Source: Betaproteobacteria bacterium (lineage in GTDB: Bacteria > Pseudomonadota > Gammaproteobacteria > Burkholderiales > JAEUOS01). Taken from it: 60,159 bases of DNA. Position 1 is the first letter of the stretch; each line of letters opens with the position of its first letter. Under the pieces are notes generated by a model. The model ran no database searches, was not told the DNA's origin, and saw nothing but the letters and a program-made list of their open reading frames with translations. The stretch lies in assembly GCA_028292405.1 (NCBI GenBank), contig JAQGMJ010000014.1, forward strand, positions 1 to 60,159. Reading direction: 5' to 3'. Below, one piece after another: positions 1 to 7,833 of this stretch. Made by a program: the position numbers and the translations under genes.

Positions 1-76
1 TCAGCCCTCCCTTCAGACCAATGCTGATCCTTTCTCTCTCCAACGCACTCAAATGACTGTAGCTCTTCGTTTCCAT
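1..76 (-). CDS. IS30-family transposase, N-terminal fragment cut by the window edge
   Basis: An ATG at 76 (minus) preceded by GGGAGAG opens a frame that begins METKSYSHLSALERERISIG and runs off the window. IS30-family transposases typically start with a short Lys/Tyr-Ser-His-Leu stretch followed by a Leu-x-x-Glu-Arg helix of the helix-turn-helix DNA-binding region, which is what is seen here. Only 25 residues are visible; the DDE catalytic domain would lie to the left. The family call is good, but intactness is unknown. Confidence 0.75.
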   Translation of the reverse strand, partial: METKSYSHLSALERERISIGLKGGL

Positions 77-119
77 TGCAACTCTCCCGGTCGGTATGAC
101 CATAGTGTTGCACTTGGAA
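1..119 (-). mobile_element. IS30-like insertion sequence, 5' end only
   Basis: The left edge of the window is the start of an insertion sequence read on the minus strand. It contains the N-terminus of an IS30-type transposase, and about 30 bases upstream of its start codon lies TTCCAAGTGCAACAC (119-105 on the minus strand). That resembles terminal inverted repeats I remember from IS30-family elements, so the outer end is placed near 119 by inference. The rest of the element lies outside the window, so completeness and target duplication cannot be judged. Confidence 0.65.
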
Positions 120-223
120 CTTGAGACCAAGCCATCATTTACCGTCTTTTGCTCCAGGGCTGCGCGGCAAAAAACGAAAAAAGCTATGGTTTTCTCAGTT
201 TTTACGACAGATGTAGTCGTCGG

Positions 224-400
224 CTACTTCTGCCGGCGGGTCGGCTTCGGCTGGGTTTCCGAACTCGGGTCGCTGGCGGGAAAGCTGTCTTCCACCGCCT
301 CGTCGACGCGCTTTTCCTCGGTCGCCGGGTTCTTGTGTTCGGGGCGCGGCTTGGCCTGGTCGGCCTGCGGCGCGCTGGGGGAATCCTTGCTCGGGTTCAT
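224..400 (-). CDS. Small SFPASDP-motif protein (58 aa)
   Basis: A 58-residue acidic and basic protein starts at an ATG at 400 with AGGAG seven bases upstream and ends at TAG. It has a Pro/Lys/Glu-rich N-terminus followed by DEAVEDSFPASDPSS (about residues 33-47) and a basic tail ending TRRQK. The Glu/Asp-Ser-Phe-Pro-Ala-Ser-Asp-Pro motif is a recurring signature of very small proteobacterial proteins of unknown function. A second, frameshifted copy lies immediately upstream (488-647), so this looks like a tandem duplication. The protein is probably soluble and disordered; no function is assigned. Confidence 0.7.
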   Translation of the reverse strand: MNPSKDSPSAPQADQAKPRPEHKNPATEEKRVDEAVEDSFPASDPSSETQPKPTRRQK

Positions 401-487
401 GTCGGCTCCTCGGGTAAAGCGCGGGAATGTCCGCGCCTCCTGTTGGAGCCCGTGCGGCGCGAGGGAGTTCCTGCGGCCGCGCCCGCC

Positions 488-647
488 TTATTTTTTCTTT
501 TTGGTCGGCTTGGGCTGGGTTTCGGAATTGGGGTCGCTGGCGGGGGAAGCTTTCGTCCTCGGCTTCGTCGATGCGCGCTTCTTCCGCATCTTTTTTCGGC
601 GGCGCCGGTTTTCGCGCGGCCGGCGCGGGCTTTTTGGGCTGGGTCAT
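488..647 (-). pseudogene. Second SFPASDP-motif small protein, one-base frameshift
   Basis: An ATG at 647 with an AGGAG ribosome site opens a Lys/Ala/Pro-rich frame, MTQPKKPAPAARKPAPP, leading to DEAEDESFP. At the codons for SFP the minus strand reads AGCTTCCCCCGCCAGC, whereas the intact paralogue at 224-400 reads AGCTTTCCCGCCAGC. The extra C in a run of five shifts the frame away from ASDPNSETQPKPTKKKK, which is still present up to a TAA at 488-490. Removing one base restores a 52-residue protein matching the neighbour. The cause could be a real mutation, a homopolymer sequencing error, or slippage in the C-run. Confidence 0.65.
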
Positions 648-704
648 GGCGGCTCCTGAAGGTGGCGCGGGGTGGCGAGAATTATGCGCCAGCGATTCTC
701 GCGC

Positions 705-1847
705 TCAGTCCTTTTTCTCGCGGAATACGAAAGGAAACATCTGCTGCTTGACGAAGCCGGCCGGCATGTAGTCGCCCAGCACGCCGTATTCCTTGGGAAA
801 GCGCTCGTCGGTTTTCACCGCGGTGCCGAACAGGTAATCGAGAAAAGCGTAGTGGGCGGCATAGTTGCGGTCGAGCGCGACGCGGTCGGAGCTGTGGTGC
901 CAGTGGTGGAAGTCGGGCGTGACGATGATGTATTTCAGCGGCCCCCAGGGCAGGCTGACGTTGGCGTGGTTGAACACCGCCTGGAAGCCGACGATGATGA
1001 TGTAGATGTCCATCACTTCCTTGTGAAAGCCCAGCACGTAGAGCGCGCCGAGCACGCCGACGCGGGTGACGACGAGTTCAAGGATGTGCTGGCGCGAGCC
1101 GGCCATCCAGTCCATCACCTTCGTGCTGTGGTGCACCGAGTGGAAGCGCCAGAGGAAGGGCACCTCGTGATAGGCGCGGTGGGTCCAGTACTGCACCATG
1201 TCGGCCGCCAGGATGATCAGCGCGAGCTCAAGGAAAAACGGCAGGCCCTGGATCGCCTTCTGCAAGGGCGGGAACACGGCCCAGGAGAACAGGCGGTGGA
1301 TCAGGAAGTTGACCACCAGCAGGATCAGCCCGACGATGAAGTGATTGACCACGAAATGGGTGAAGTCGGTCTGCCAGTCGAAACGGAATACCGGCTGGCC
1401 CTTGTACAGGGGAAACATTTTTTCGATCAGCACGAACACCAGCGTGGAGCCGAGCAGGTCGAGAATGAACCAGTCCAGGCCGACGTAGGGGGTATGGTCG
1501 GGAAAGTTGCCCACCGGCACGGCGGCCCCGCCCAGCGCCTGCGCGGCAATGATCAGCACCAGCGCGGCGAAGTTGAGCGCGCGAAAGCGCCGCAGCATCA
1601 GGTTGGTGAGCGAAATGCCGCCGGCGATCAGCATGCAGGCGAACAGCAGGTGCCGCAGCAGGTCCGGGTTGTAGTTCTTGCGTAACTCGGGCGTGGTCAG
1701 GTATTGCGGATAGAGAAATGCCAGTACCCCGAGCACGCAGAGTATGCCCAGCGAGAAGGCGATGACGCCGGAGACCTTGCCGATGCCGGTCTGCAATTCA
1801 CCGCTGCGGCCGAACATGCCGACCACGTCCTGGACTTCTTCTTTCAT
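705..1847 (-). CDS. Sterol desaturase / fatty acid hydroxylase family membrane protein
   Basis: A 380-residue integral membrane protein with several hydrophobic helices. The C-terminal half carries the histidine clusters of the fatty acid hydroxylase superfamily: HRAYH, HSVHH, then NHAN and FHHWHH, which bind a di-iron centre that hydroxylates or desaturates lipids. The start is set at the ATG at 1847, preceded by AAGGGAATCATC; an upstream extension would be Arg/Gln-rich and lacks a ribosome site. It stands alone between the small duplicated proteins and the TonB receptor gene, so the lipid substrate cannot be inferred. Fold and cofactor are fairly certain, substrate is not. Confidence 0.88.
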   Translation of the reverse strand: MKEEVQDVVGMFGRSGELQTGIGKVSGVIAFSLGILCVLGVLAFLYPQYLTTPELRKNYNPDLLRHLLFACMLIAGGISLTNLMLRRFRALNFAALVLIIAAQALGGAAVPVGNFPDHTPYVGLDWFILDLLGSTLVFVLIEKMFPLYKGQPVFRFDWQTDFTHFVVNHFIVGLILLVVNFLIHRLFSWAVFPPLQKAIQGLPFFLELALIILAADMVQYWTHRAYHEVPFLWRFHSVHHSTKVMDWMAGSRQHILELVVTRVGVLGALYVLGFHKEVMDIYIIIVGFQAVFNHANVSLPWGPLKYIIVTPDFHHWHHSSDRVALDRNYAAHYAFLDYLFGTAVKTDERFPKEYGVLGDYMPAGFVKQQMFPFVFREKKD

Positions 1848-2003
1848 GATGATTCCCTTTATTCGCAGACGGCAAGGCGCGTGGCGATATTGTTGGATGT
1901 GTGCTTGCGCTGCCGGCGTTGCGGTCCGCAACCGCGACGCCCGTGCCCTGCCATTCTAGGCCAAACCACCGCGGCCCATGCCGCGGCGATGATCGGGCGC
2001 GGC

Positions 2004-4004
2004 CTAGAAGCTGATGTTCAGCTTGGCGAAGATGTTGCGCCCGATCTCGCTGTAGCCCGGCGCAGTACCGAATTCCGGGTGGCGCGGGTCGAACAGGTTT
2101 TGCACGATCAGCGCGGCCTGGACGTTGGGGCGCACGCGCCAGCCGTAGCGCAGGTCGACCGCGGTGTAGGCCGGCACCGCCGGCGTCGGCAGCGCGCCCA
2201 TGTGGCGCACGCTGACGTCGAGTTCCTGGCGGTCGCCGATGTCCAGCGAGGAGCGCAAGGTCCAGTAGCGGCTGGGGTCGTTGCCCAGGCTCAGCGCGGC
2301 GCCCTGGTTGACGGCGTCCGGGGCCGGGCGGGCGCCGGTGTGCTGGCCGACGAAGCCGCCGGAGAGGCGCCAGGCGCGCGTCACCTGCCAGCTGCCCCAC
2401 ATCTCGACGCCGCCGACCGAGCCGATCGCCGTGTTGTCGAATGCCAGGTTCAGGCCGAGCAGGCCGGCCTGGAGGTTACGCAGCTTGTCGTAGTGCTGGT
2501 AGAAGGCGGTGACCGAGTAGGTGAAGGCGGCGGCGGGCTGGCCGCGATAGCCGACCTCGTAGACCTTGGCCACTTCGGAGACGAAGTTGGGACCGCCGGC
2601 GAGCAAATAAATCGGCACGCCGGAGATGGTGAGGATCGGTTTGGCCGGGACGTAAAGGTCGCGGTCGATGCGCGAGGGCGCGCGCACCGCGCGCGATACC
2701 GCGCTCCAGAGCAGGTGCTGCGGCGTTACCCTCCAGGCCAGGCGCAGGCTGGGCAGGAATTCGGCGCCGGTGTAGGAGTTGGTCTCGACCTTGGCGCCGG
2801 CGGTCAGGCGCAGGCTCTCGGTCAGGGCGATCTCGTCCTGCGCGAATACGTTGCCCCAGTGCATGTTCAGCGCCGCCGGCAGGAAGGCCAGGCCGGGGGT
2901 GTTCTCCAGCCGGTCCCAGGAGGCGCGGTAGCCGCCGCCCAGGGTCACCTGGTGCGCCGCGCCGAGCTTGAAGGCGTATTGCAGGTCGGCGCTGGCGGTG
3001 TCGAGGTTCTCGACGAACGCGCCCGGCTGGCTGCGATCGGTGTGGTCGAAGTAGGCCGCCACCCGCAGCTGCGCGCCGTCGTCGAAGCGCCGGTTCCAGT
3101 GGCCGGTGAGATTGGCGCCGCCGGTCTGGATGGCGCTGGTGAGTGCCTGGTGCAGCTTGCCGCGGTAGGCGTCGCCCTGCAGGGTGAAGGCGTCGGCGCC
3201 GCCGCCCCAGTCGGCGCGAAAGCCGACCTGGTCGCGGCGCCAGCCGTCGAACACCTGGGCGCCGCTGGCGGCGCGGGTGTCGTCGTAGTCGGCATGCTTG
3301 CCGTAGATGCGGTAATGGCCGCCGTTGGACAAGGTACCGCCGTAGCGCATGGCGGTATCGGTTTCGCGGCCGCTGGTGCCGGCGGCGAGCAGGCCGCCCT
3401 GGGTGTCGGCGGCGGAGCGGGTGATCACGTTGATCACGCCGTTGACCGCGTTGCTGCCCCACAGGGTGCCGCCGGGACCGCTGATTACCTCGATGCGCTC
3501 CACATCCTCCAGCATCACGTCCTGCGCGTCCCAGAACACGCCGGAGAACAGCGGCGTGTAGACGATGCGGCCGTCGATCAGCACCAGCAGCTTGTTGCTG
3601 AAGGCGCCGTTGGAACCGCGCGCGGTGACGGCATAGTTGCGCGCGTCGATGCGCGCCACCTGCAGGTTGGGCGCCAGGCGCAGCGCTTCGGGCAGGCTGG
3701 TGGCGGCGGAGCGGCGGATGTCCTCGCCGGTGATGACGTAGATCGAGGCCGCCGCGCCGGAGAGCGGCTCGGCGTTGCCCGATACCGAGGTGACGGTGAT
3801 GTTGCTGAGTTCTTCCAGGCTGAGGTCGGCCAGGTCTTTCAGTGCCACCTGTTGCGCGCCTGCCGGCGCCACGCACAGCAGGGCCGCAGCCATGGCGGCG
3901 ACGGCGACAGCGCCGCCGCCGGCCGGCCAGCCGGCGGTGGCGCGCCGCCGGTGCAGCACCGCAATGCCGGGGACCGTCGCCGCATGCAGATTCTTATTGC
4001 TCAT
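2004..4004 (-). CDS. TonB-dependent outer-membrane receptor with plug domain
   Basis: A 666-residue outer-membrane protein. The start at 4004 has GGAGGG upstream; the N-terminus is basic then hydrophobic, with likely signal cleavage after ...APAGA (about residue 50). The mature start has a LADLSLEELSNITVTSVSG motif, followed by a plug domain (about 84-200: SIYVITGEDI, LVLIDGRIVY, VERIEVISGPGGTLWG, NAVNGVINVI) and a beta-barrel ending in a terminal Phe (AKLNISF). That N-terminal motif is one I associate with receptors encoded next to YfiR and two-component genes, as is the case here. It is the last gene of a minus-strand series (YfiR, kinase, two receivers, receptor). The ligand is unknown; no siderophore biosynthesis genes are nearby. 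Confidence 0.9.
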   Translation of the reverse strand: MSNKNLHAATVPGIAVLHRRRATAGWPAGGGAVAVAAMAAALLCVAPAGAQQVALKDLADLSLEELSNITVTSVSGNAEPLSGAAASIYVITGEDIRRSAATSLPEALRLAPNLQVARIDARNYAVTARGSNGAFSNKLLVLIDGRIVYTPLFSGVFWDAQDVMLEDVERIEVISGPGGTLWGSNAVNGVINVITRSAADTQGGLLAAGTSGRETDTAMRYGGTLSNGGHYRIYGKHADYDDTRAASGAQVFDGWRRDQVGFRADWGGGADAFTLQGDAYRGKLHQALTSAIQTGGANLTGHWNRRFDDGAQLRVAAYFDHTDRSQPGAFVENLDTASADLQYAFKLGAAHQVTLGGGYRASWDRLENTPGLAFLPAALNMHWGNVFAQDEIALTESLRLTAGAKVETNSYTGAEFLPSLRLAWRVTPQHLLWSAVSRAVRAPSRIDRDLYVPAKPILTISGVPIYLLAGGPNFVSEVAKVYEVGYRGQPAAAFTYSVTAFYQHYDKLRNLQAGLLGLNLAFDNTAIGSVGGVEMWGSWQVTRAWRLSGGFVGQHTGARPAPDAVNQGAALSLGNDPSRYWTLRSSLDIGDRQELDVSVRHMGALPTPAVPAYTAVDLRYGWRVRPNVQAALIVQNLFDPRHPEFGTAPGYSEIGRNIFAKLNISF

Positions 4005-4126
4005 GTCCACCCTCCCTGGCGCATGGCCGCGGCTGCCGCGCCGGCGCTTGCGTTTGCAGTCCACGTCCGCTATCGGCGGAGGACAATTGTAGTTTCACGC
4101 GGCGCGCCATGTCGTCGACCCGTGGC

Positions 4127-4552
4127 TCAGGCGCCGCCGGGCGCGCCGAGGATGCGCGGCAGCAGGGCGGTGAGCGGGCCGAGATCGTTCTTCGACACGT
4201 AGCCGGCGGCGCCGGCCTTAAGCGCTGCCGCCACCTGTGCGGCCCCGCCCGAGCCGGAAACGAACACGAAGGGCACCGCCGGCGCCAGTCGGCGCGCCAG
4301 TCCCAGCGCCTGCCGGCCGTCGAAGGCCGGCATCGAAAAATCGCAAATAATCAATTCGGGCGTGAACGCGGCGAGGGCTTGGGTAAAGCCTTCCTCGGTC
4401 CAGACGCGCCGGCTTTCGGCGCGGTAACCCAGGCGTTTCAGGCGCGACAACAGCAGTTCGGCGTCGGTGAGACGGTCTTCCACCAGCAGCAGCCGCAGCG
4501 GCCTGGCCGGGGCGGCGCCGGCGGCGGGCGCGGGCGGATGAGGGTCGCTCAT
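4127..4552 (-). CDS. Single-domain response regulator (CheY-like), second of a pair
   Basis: A 141-residue stand-alone receiver domain without an output domain. After an Ala/Pro-rich leader the fold begins at about residue 19 (LRLLLVEDRLTDAELLL). The phospho-acceptor is D71 in ELIICDFSMP, with S99 and K121 (YVSKND) in the conserved switch positions and the acidic pair E25-D26. The start is the ATG at 4552; the longer upstream frame overlaps the preceding regulator. It follows the receiver at 4609-5052 by 56 bases and precedes the TonB receptor. It probably acts as a phosphate shuttle or protein-protein switch for the adjacent kinase. Confidence 0.85.
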   Translation of the reverse strand: MSDPHPPAPAAGAAPARPLRLLLVEDRLTDAELLLSRLKRLGYRAESRRVWTEEGFTQALAAFTPELIICDFSMPAFDGRQALGLARRLAPAVPFVFVSGSGGAAQVAAALKAGAAGYVSKNDLGPLTALLPRILGAPGGA

Positions 4553-4608
4553 GGCGTGCTTTCCGGGGCGTGGAGGGTTGGGCTGGGGCGCGGGCGATGC
4601 GGCCGGCT

Positions 4609-5052
4609 TCAGCGCGGAGCGCTGCGGTTCATGCCGAGCCAGTAAACCCCGGCCTGGCGCGCCACTTCGGTGAGCGCGTCGAAGGCGATAGGCTTGACCA
4701 GGTAGCTGTTGACGCCGAGGTCGTAGCTTTTCACCACGTCGCTTTCCTCCTGCGACGAGGTCATGATGACCACCGGGATACGCCGGGTGCTCTCGTCGGC
4801 CTTGATCGCCCGCAGTACCTCGATGCCGTCGACACGCGGCATCTTCAGGTCGAGCAGGATCAGGCGCGGTTCGCCGCCGGGGCGCCCGGTGTGCGCGCCG
4901 GCGCGAAACAGGTAGTCCAGCGCCTGCTGGCCGTCCTTCAGCCAAGTGACCTTGCCGGCAACCTGGCCGCTCTTCAGTCCGCGCATGGTCAGCTCCGCGT
5001 CCAGCGGGTTGTCCTCGACCAGCAGGATCTCGATTGTTTCAATCACTTCCAT
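4609..5052 (-). CDS. Rcp1-type single-domain response regulator
   Basis: A 147-residue receiver of the Rcp1 group that commonly pairs with kinases of phytochrome or PAS type. Visible landmarks are the acidic cluster E13-D14 (LLVEDNPLD), phospho-acceptor D68 (LILLDLKMP), T98 (VVIMTSS) and K120 (YLVKPI), with the longer loop after strand 2 typical of this group (RAGAHTGRPGGEP). Its ATG at 5052 lies inside the end of the kinase gene, a 14-base overlap that suggests translational coupling and makes the kinase its likely partner. There is no DNA-binding domain, so output must be through protein interaction. Confidence 0.88.
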   Translation of the reverse strand: MEVIETIEILLVEDNPLDAELTMRGLKSGQVAGKVTWLKDGQQALDYLFRAGAHTGRPGGEPRLILLDLKMPRVDGIEVLRAIKADESTRRIPVVIMTSSQEESDVVKSYDLGVNSYLVKPIAFDALTEVARQAGVYWLGMNRSAPR

Positions 5053-6943
5053 CAGCGGACTCCTTGGGCAAGGTGAAATAAAAGGTGGCGCCATGGTCGA
5101 GCTTGCCTTCGGCCCAGACCCGGCCGCCGTGGCGGTTGACGATGCGGCCCACCAGCGCCAGGCCGACGCCGGTGCCGGCGAAATCCTCGGCGTCGTGCAG
5201 GCGCTGGAACACGCCGAACAGCTTGGCCGTATAGCGCGGGTCGAAGCCGGCGCCATTGTCGCGCACGAAGTAGATGTGCTCATTCTCGTCACTGACGGCG
5301 CCGACTTCGATCACCGGATGTTCGCGCTTGGCGGAGAACTTGATCGCGTTGGACAGGAAATTGGCCCAAACCTGCTCCATCAGCACGCGGTCGCCTTGCA
5401 CCGACGGCAGGGTGCCGAGGTTGAACTGCACCGGCGGGCCGGCGTGCTGCGCCAGCAGGCGGTCGTAGACGCGGCGCGCCATCTCCTGCATGTCTAGGGG
5501 CCCGAGCTGCATGGCCTGGCGCCCCAGGCGCGAAAACGCCAGCAGGTCGTCGATCAGCACGCCCATGCGCTGCGCCTCGCTTTGCACAAAGCCGAGCTTG
5601 CGCTGCGCTTCCTCGTCGAGCTGCGCCGCATGGTCCTCCCACAGCAGGCGCGCAAAGCCGGCCACCGCGCGCAGCGGCGAGCGCAGATCGTGGGATACGG
5701 AGTAGCTGAAGCTCTCCAGTTCCTTGTTGGCGGCTTCCAACTCGGCGGTGCGGCTGGCGACCCGGCTTTCCAGCTCGGTGTTGAGCTCGCGCAACTCCTG
5801 CTCGGCGCGGCGCTGGTCATCGATATCGGTGATAGTGCCGATCCACTCGCCGGCCGTGCCGTCGGCGCCGACCAGCGGCACCCCGCGCACGCTGACGTGG
5901 CGGTGGCGCTGCGTGGTTTCGTGCCACAGGCGCAGTTCGAGGCCGAAGGCGCCGGGGTGGGCCAGCGCCCTGGTCCAGACGGCTTCGACGGTGGACTGGT
6001 CCTCCGGCGCGAAGGCGCGGCGCCAGCCCAGCCCCTGGTACTGGTCGCGCGCCTGCCCGGTGTAGTCCGACCAGGACGGCACCTCCTCGACGAAACGGCC
6101 GCGGCCGTCCGTGGACCACACCACCGCGCTGCTGGCGTCGACCAGGCTGCGGTTGCGCCGCTCGCTCAGGCGCAGGGCCTCCTCGGCGCCGCGGCGCTCG
6201 GCGATCTCGGCGCCGAGTTTGCGGTTCGACTCTTCCAGGATCTCGGCGCGCCGGCCGATCTCCGAGAGCATGCCGTTGAAGGCGTCGGCCAGGGTGCCGA
6301 TCTCGTCTTCGGTGGTCTTGGTCACGCGCAGGCTGAAGTCGCGGCTTTCCATCACCCGGCGGGCGACCCCGCTCATGGCGACGATCGGCCCGGCCACCCC
6401 GGCGTTGAGCCGGTAGGAGAGCGCCAGCGCCATCAGCAGGCCGATGATCGTCACCATGCCGAGGATCACGCAATAGTCGCGCGTGCGGTCCAGCAGGTGG
6501 TGGCTGGCGCGCAGGTAGACCGTGCCGAGAATCTCCCGCTCGTCGATGATCCGCTTGAACACCTGGAGTTCGCGGCGGTCGATCTCGTAGCCGTCGTTCT
6601 CCGGCAGGCGCGGCAGGCGCGCGTCGGCCAGGCCGGGCGCGGCGTAGCTGGCGAACAGGCGGCCCTTCGCGGTGTAGATCGCCGCCGCCGTGATTTCCGG
6701 CCGGGCCTGGAGCACCTGCAGGCTGTCGCGCGCGGTTTTCGGATCGTCGAAACTGAGCGCCGGGGCGCTGGCGCGGCCGAGGATGTCCGCCTGCGTGGTA
6801 AGGTCGCGGATCCACGCCTGCTGCGAGGTGCGGAAGTCGTAATACAGCATGGCGATGCCGCTGGTGAACAGCGCCGCCAAGGTCGTCGCCGTCACCACCA
6901 GCAGCAGCTTTTGCCGGATCGACCGTTTGCCGGAGAGCAGCAT
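5039..6943 (-). CDS. Membrane sensor histidine kinase: CHASE8-like sensor, HAMP, PAS, HisKA, HATPase
   Basis: 634 residues. TM1 about 12-34, periplasmic region about 35-155, TM2 about 158-178, HAMP about 180-235, PAS about 262-375, coiled coil about 376-410, HisKA with phospho-accepting H418 (SYSVSHDLRSP), then an ATPase domain with N532 (NFLSNAIKFS), DNGAGF and GTGVGLALV. The periplasmic segment (ADILGRASAPALSFDD, then PEITAAAIYTAKGRLFASY) reads like the CHASE8 domain found in YfiN-type diguanylate cyclases. It follows the YfiR gene with a one-base gap and overlaps the Rcp1-like regulator. A YfiR-controlled kinase is therefore the natural inference. Confidence 0.9.
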   Translation of the reverse strand: MLLSGKRSIRQKLLLVVTATTLAALFTSGIAMLYYDFRTSQQAWIRDLTTQADILGRASAPALSFDDPKTARDSLQVLQARPEITAAAIYTAKGRLFASYAAPGLADARLPRLPENDGYEIDRRELQVFKRIIDEREILGTVYLRASHHLLDRTRDYCVILGMVTIIGLLMALALSYRLNAGVAGPIVAMSGVARRVMESRDFSLRVTKTTEDEIGTLADAFNGMLSEIGRRAEILEESNRKLGAEIAERRGAEEALRLSERRNRSLVDASSAVVWSTDGRGRFVEEVPSWSDYTGQARDQYQGLGWRRAFAPEDQSTVEAVWTRALAHPGAFGLELRLWHETTQRHRHVSVRGVPLVGADGTAGEWIGTITDIDDQRRAEQELRELNTELESRVASRTAELEAANKELESFSYSVSHDLRSPLRAVAGFARLLWEDHAAQLDEEAQRKLGFVQSEAQRMGVLIDDLLAFSRLGRQAMQLGPLDMQEMARRVYDRLLAQHAGPPVQFNLGTLPSVQGDRVLMEQVWANFLSNAIKFSAKREHPVIEVGAVSDENEHIYFVRDNGAGFDPRYTAKLFGVFQRLHDAEDFAGTGVGLALVGRIVNRHGGRVWAEGKLDHGATFYFTLPKESADGSD

Positions 6944-6944
6944 A

Positions 6945-7553
6945 TCAGGGGGCTCCCATGTTCTGCGCCACCGTGAGCAGGCGCGAACTGAGCTTGAGGG
7001 AGCGTTTTTCCGCGCTTTCGGCGGAAATGGCGAACTTGACGCGGCCCTCGGCCACCACGAAATTGATCGTGCTGCCGCGCGCCAGCCCGTTTTCGAACTC
7101 GGAGACGATCAGCACCGGGCGGGCGGCGATGGCGCGGCTTGCCTGGTCCAGCAGCTGGTCGTCGGCGCGGCCGATGAACAGGATGTGCAGTCCGGTCAGC
7201 GGCTCGCCTTCGCGCACCCGGCGCACCGCCAGCGCCCGCCCGGCGACCGAGCGGCCGGCCACCAGGCGGGCGAGCTCGGCGGCAAAGGCCTCGTCGCCCA
7301 TCACGCCGATGGTCAGCGGCGTGTCGGGGCGGAGAAAAGCGCCTTCCGGCCACTCGACGTAGCCCGCGAACTTGTACAGATAGGCCGCCTTGACGCTGCG
7401 CTCGGTGGCGGTAGCCTCGGCTTCCGCGACCACAATGGGCGCGCCAGCGGCTTCGGCGCGTGCGCTCGCGAGAACGGCATGCAGCGCCACCGCGGCGCAA
7501 TAGGGCAGCAGCCGCGTGAGCCAGTCTCGTCGTTTCCCGCCGCCCCTATGCAT
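6945..7553 (-). CDS. YfiR family periplasmic protein
   Basis: About 202 residues. A basic N-terminus and hydrophobic stretch (LTRLLPYCAAVALHAVLASARAEA) form a signal peptide, followed by the YfiR (DUF4154) fold: VKAAYLYKFAGYVEWPEGAF, LTIGVMGDE, GLHILFIG and a C-terminal GRVKFAISAESAE. In Pseudomonas, YfiR is a periplasmic repressor of the CHASE8-containing cyclase YfiN. Here the gene leads directly into a CHASE8-like histidine kinase (stop and start one base apart). The start is uncertain: an ATG at 7589 with GGGGAG upstream would add 12 residues; 7553 gives a more normal signal peptide. Confidence 0.88.
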   Translation of the reverse strand: MHRGGGKRRDWLTRLLPYCAAVALHAVLASARAEAAGAPIVVAEAEATATERSVKAAYLYKFAGYVEWPEGAFLRPDTPLTIGVMGDEAFAAELARLVAGRSVAGRALAVRRVREGEPLTGLHILFIGRADDQLLDQASRAIAARPVLIVSEFENGLARGSTINFVVAEGRVKFAISAESAEKRSLKLSSRLLTVAQNMGAP

Positions 7554-7833
7554 TTCGTGCTCGCGCCCCACGCAGATCACGCCCGCCATTGCCGCAGGCT
7601 CCCCGCCCGCGTTTCCTATGGCAGATACGGACAGGATATTGGGGATGTCCCGCCCCTGTCCAGTAATTGTTCGAATTGGTGTCCTTGACCTTGCTGGAAA
7701 TGCGGCGGTACGAAATCCTGCCCGTCAAAATGCATGCCGCGATAGTGCGTATCACCGCCGCGCGGGCATCCGGCGCGGCCGCTCCCGGTATGATCCGCCT
7801 TTCCTTTCGCAGGCGGTTTCCGTAAGCAGTGCC

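Noticed and set aside
1704..4202. Very long open frame (832 codons) opposite the TonB receptor gene, and similar long frames opposite the ABC operon (26209-28623, minus) and the GMC gene (19802-21955, plus)
   Set aside because: High GC content keeps the complementary frames open. Their translations are Arg/Gly/His/Ala-rich without family motifs, while the opposite strand encodes clearly recognised proteins.
7516..7833. 106-codon N-terminal extension of the MFS exporter
   Set aside because: The extension is Arg/Pro-rich, antisense to the YfiR leader and promoter area, and the family's conserved start PFRIRDFRLF comes just after the chosen ATG.
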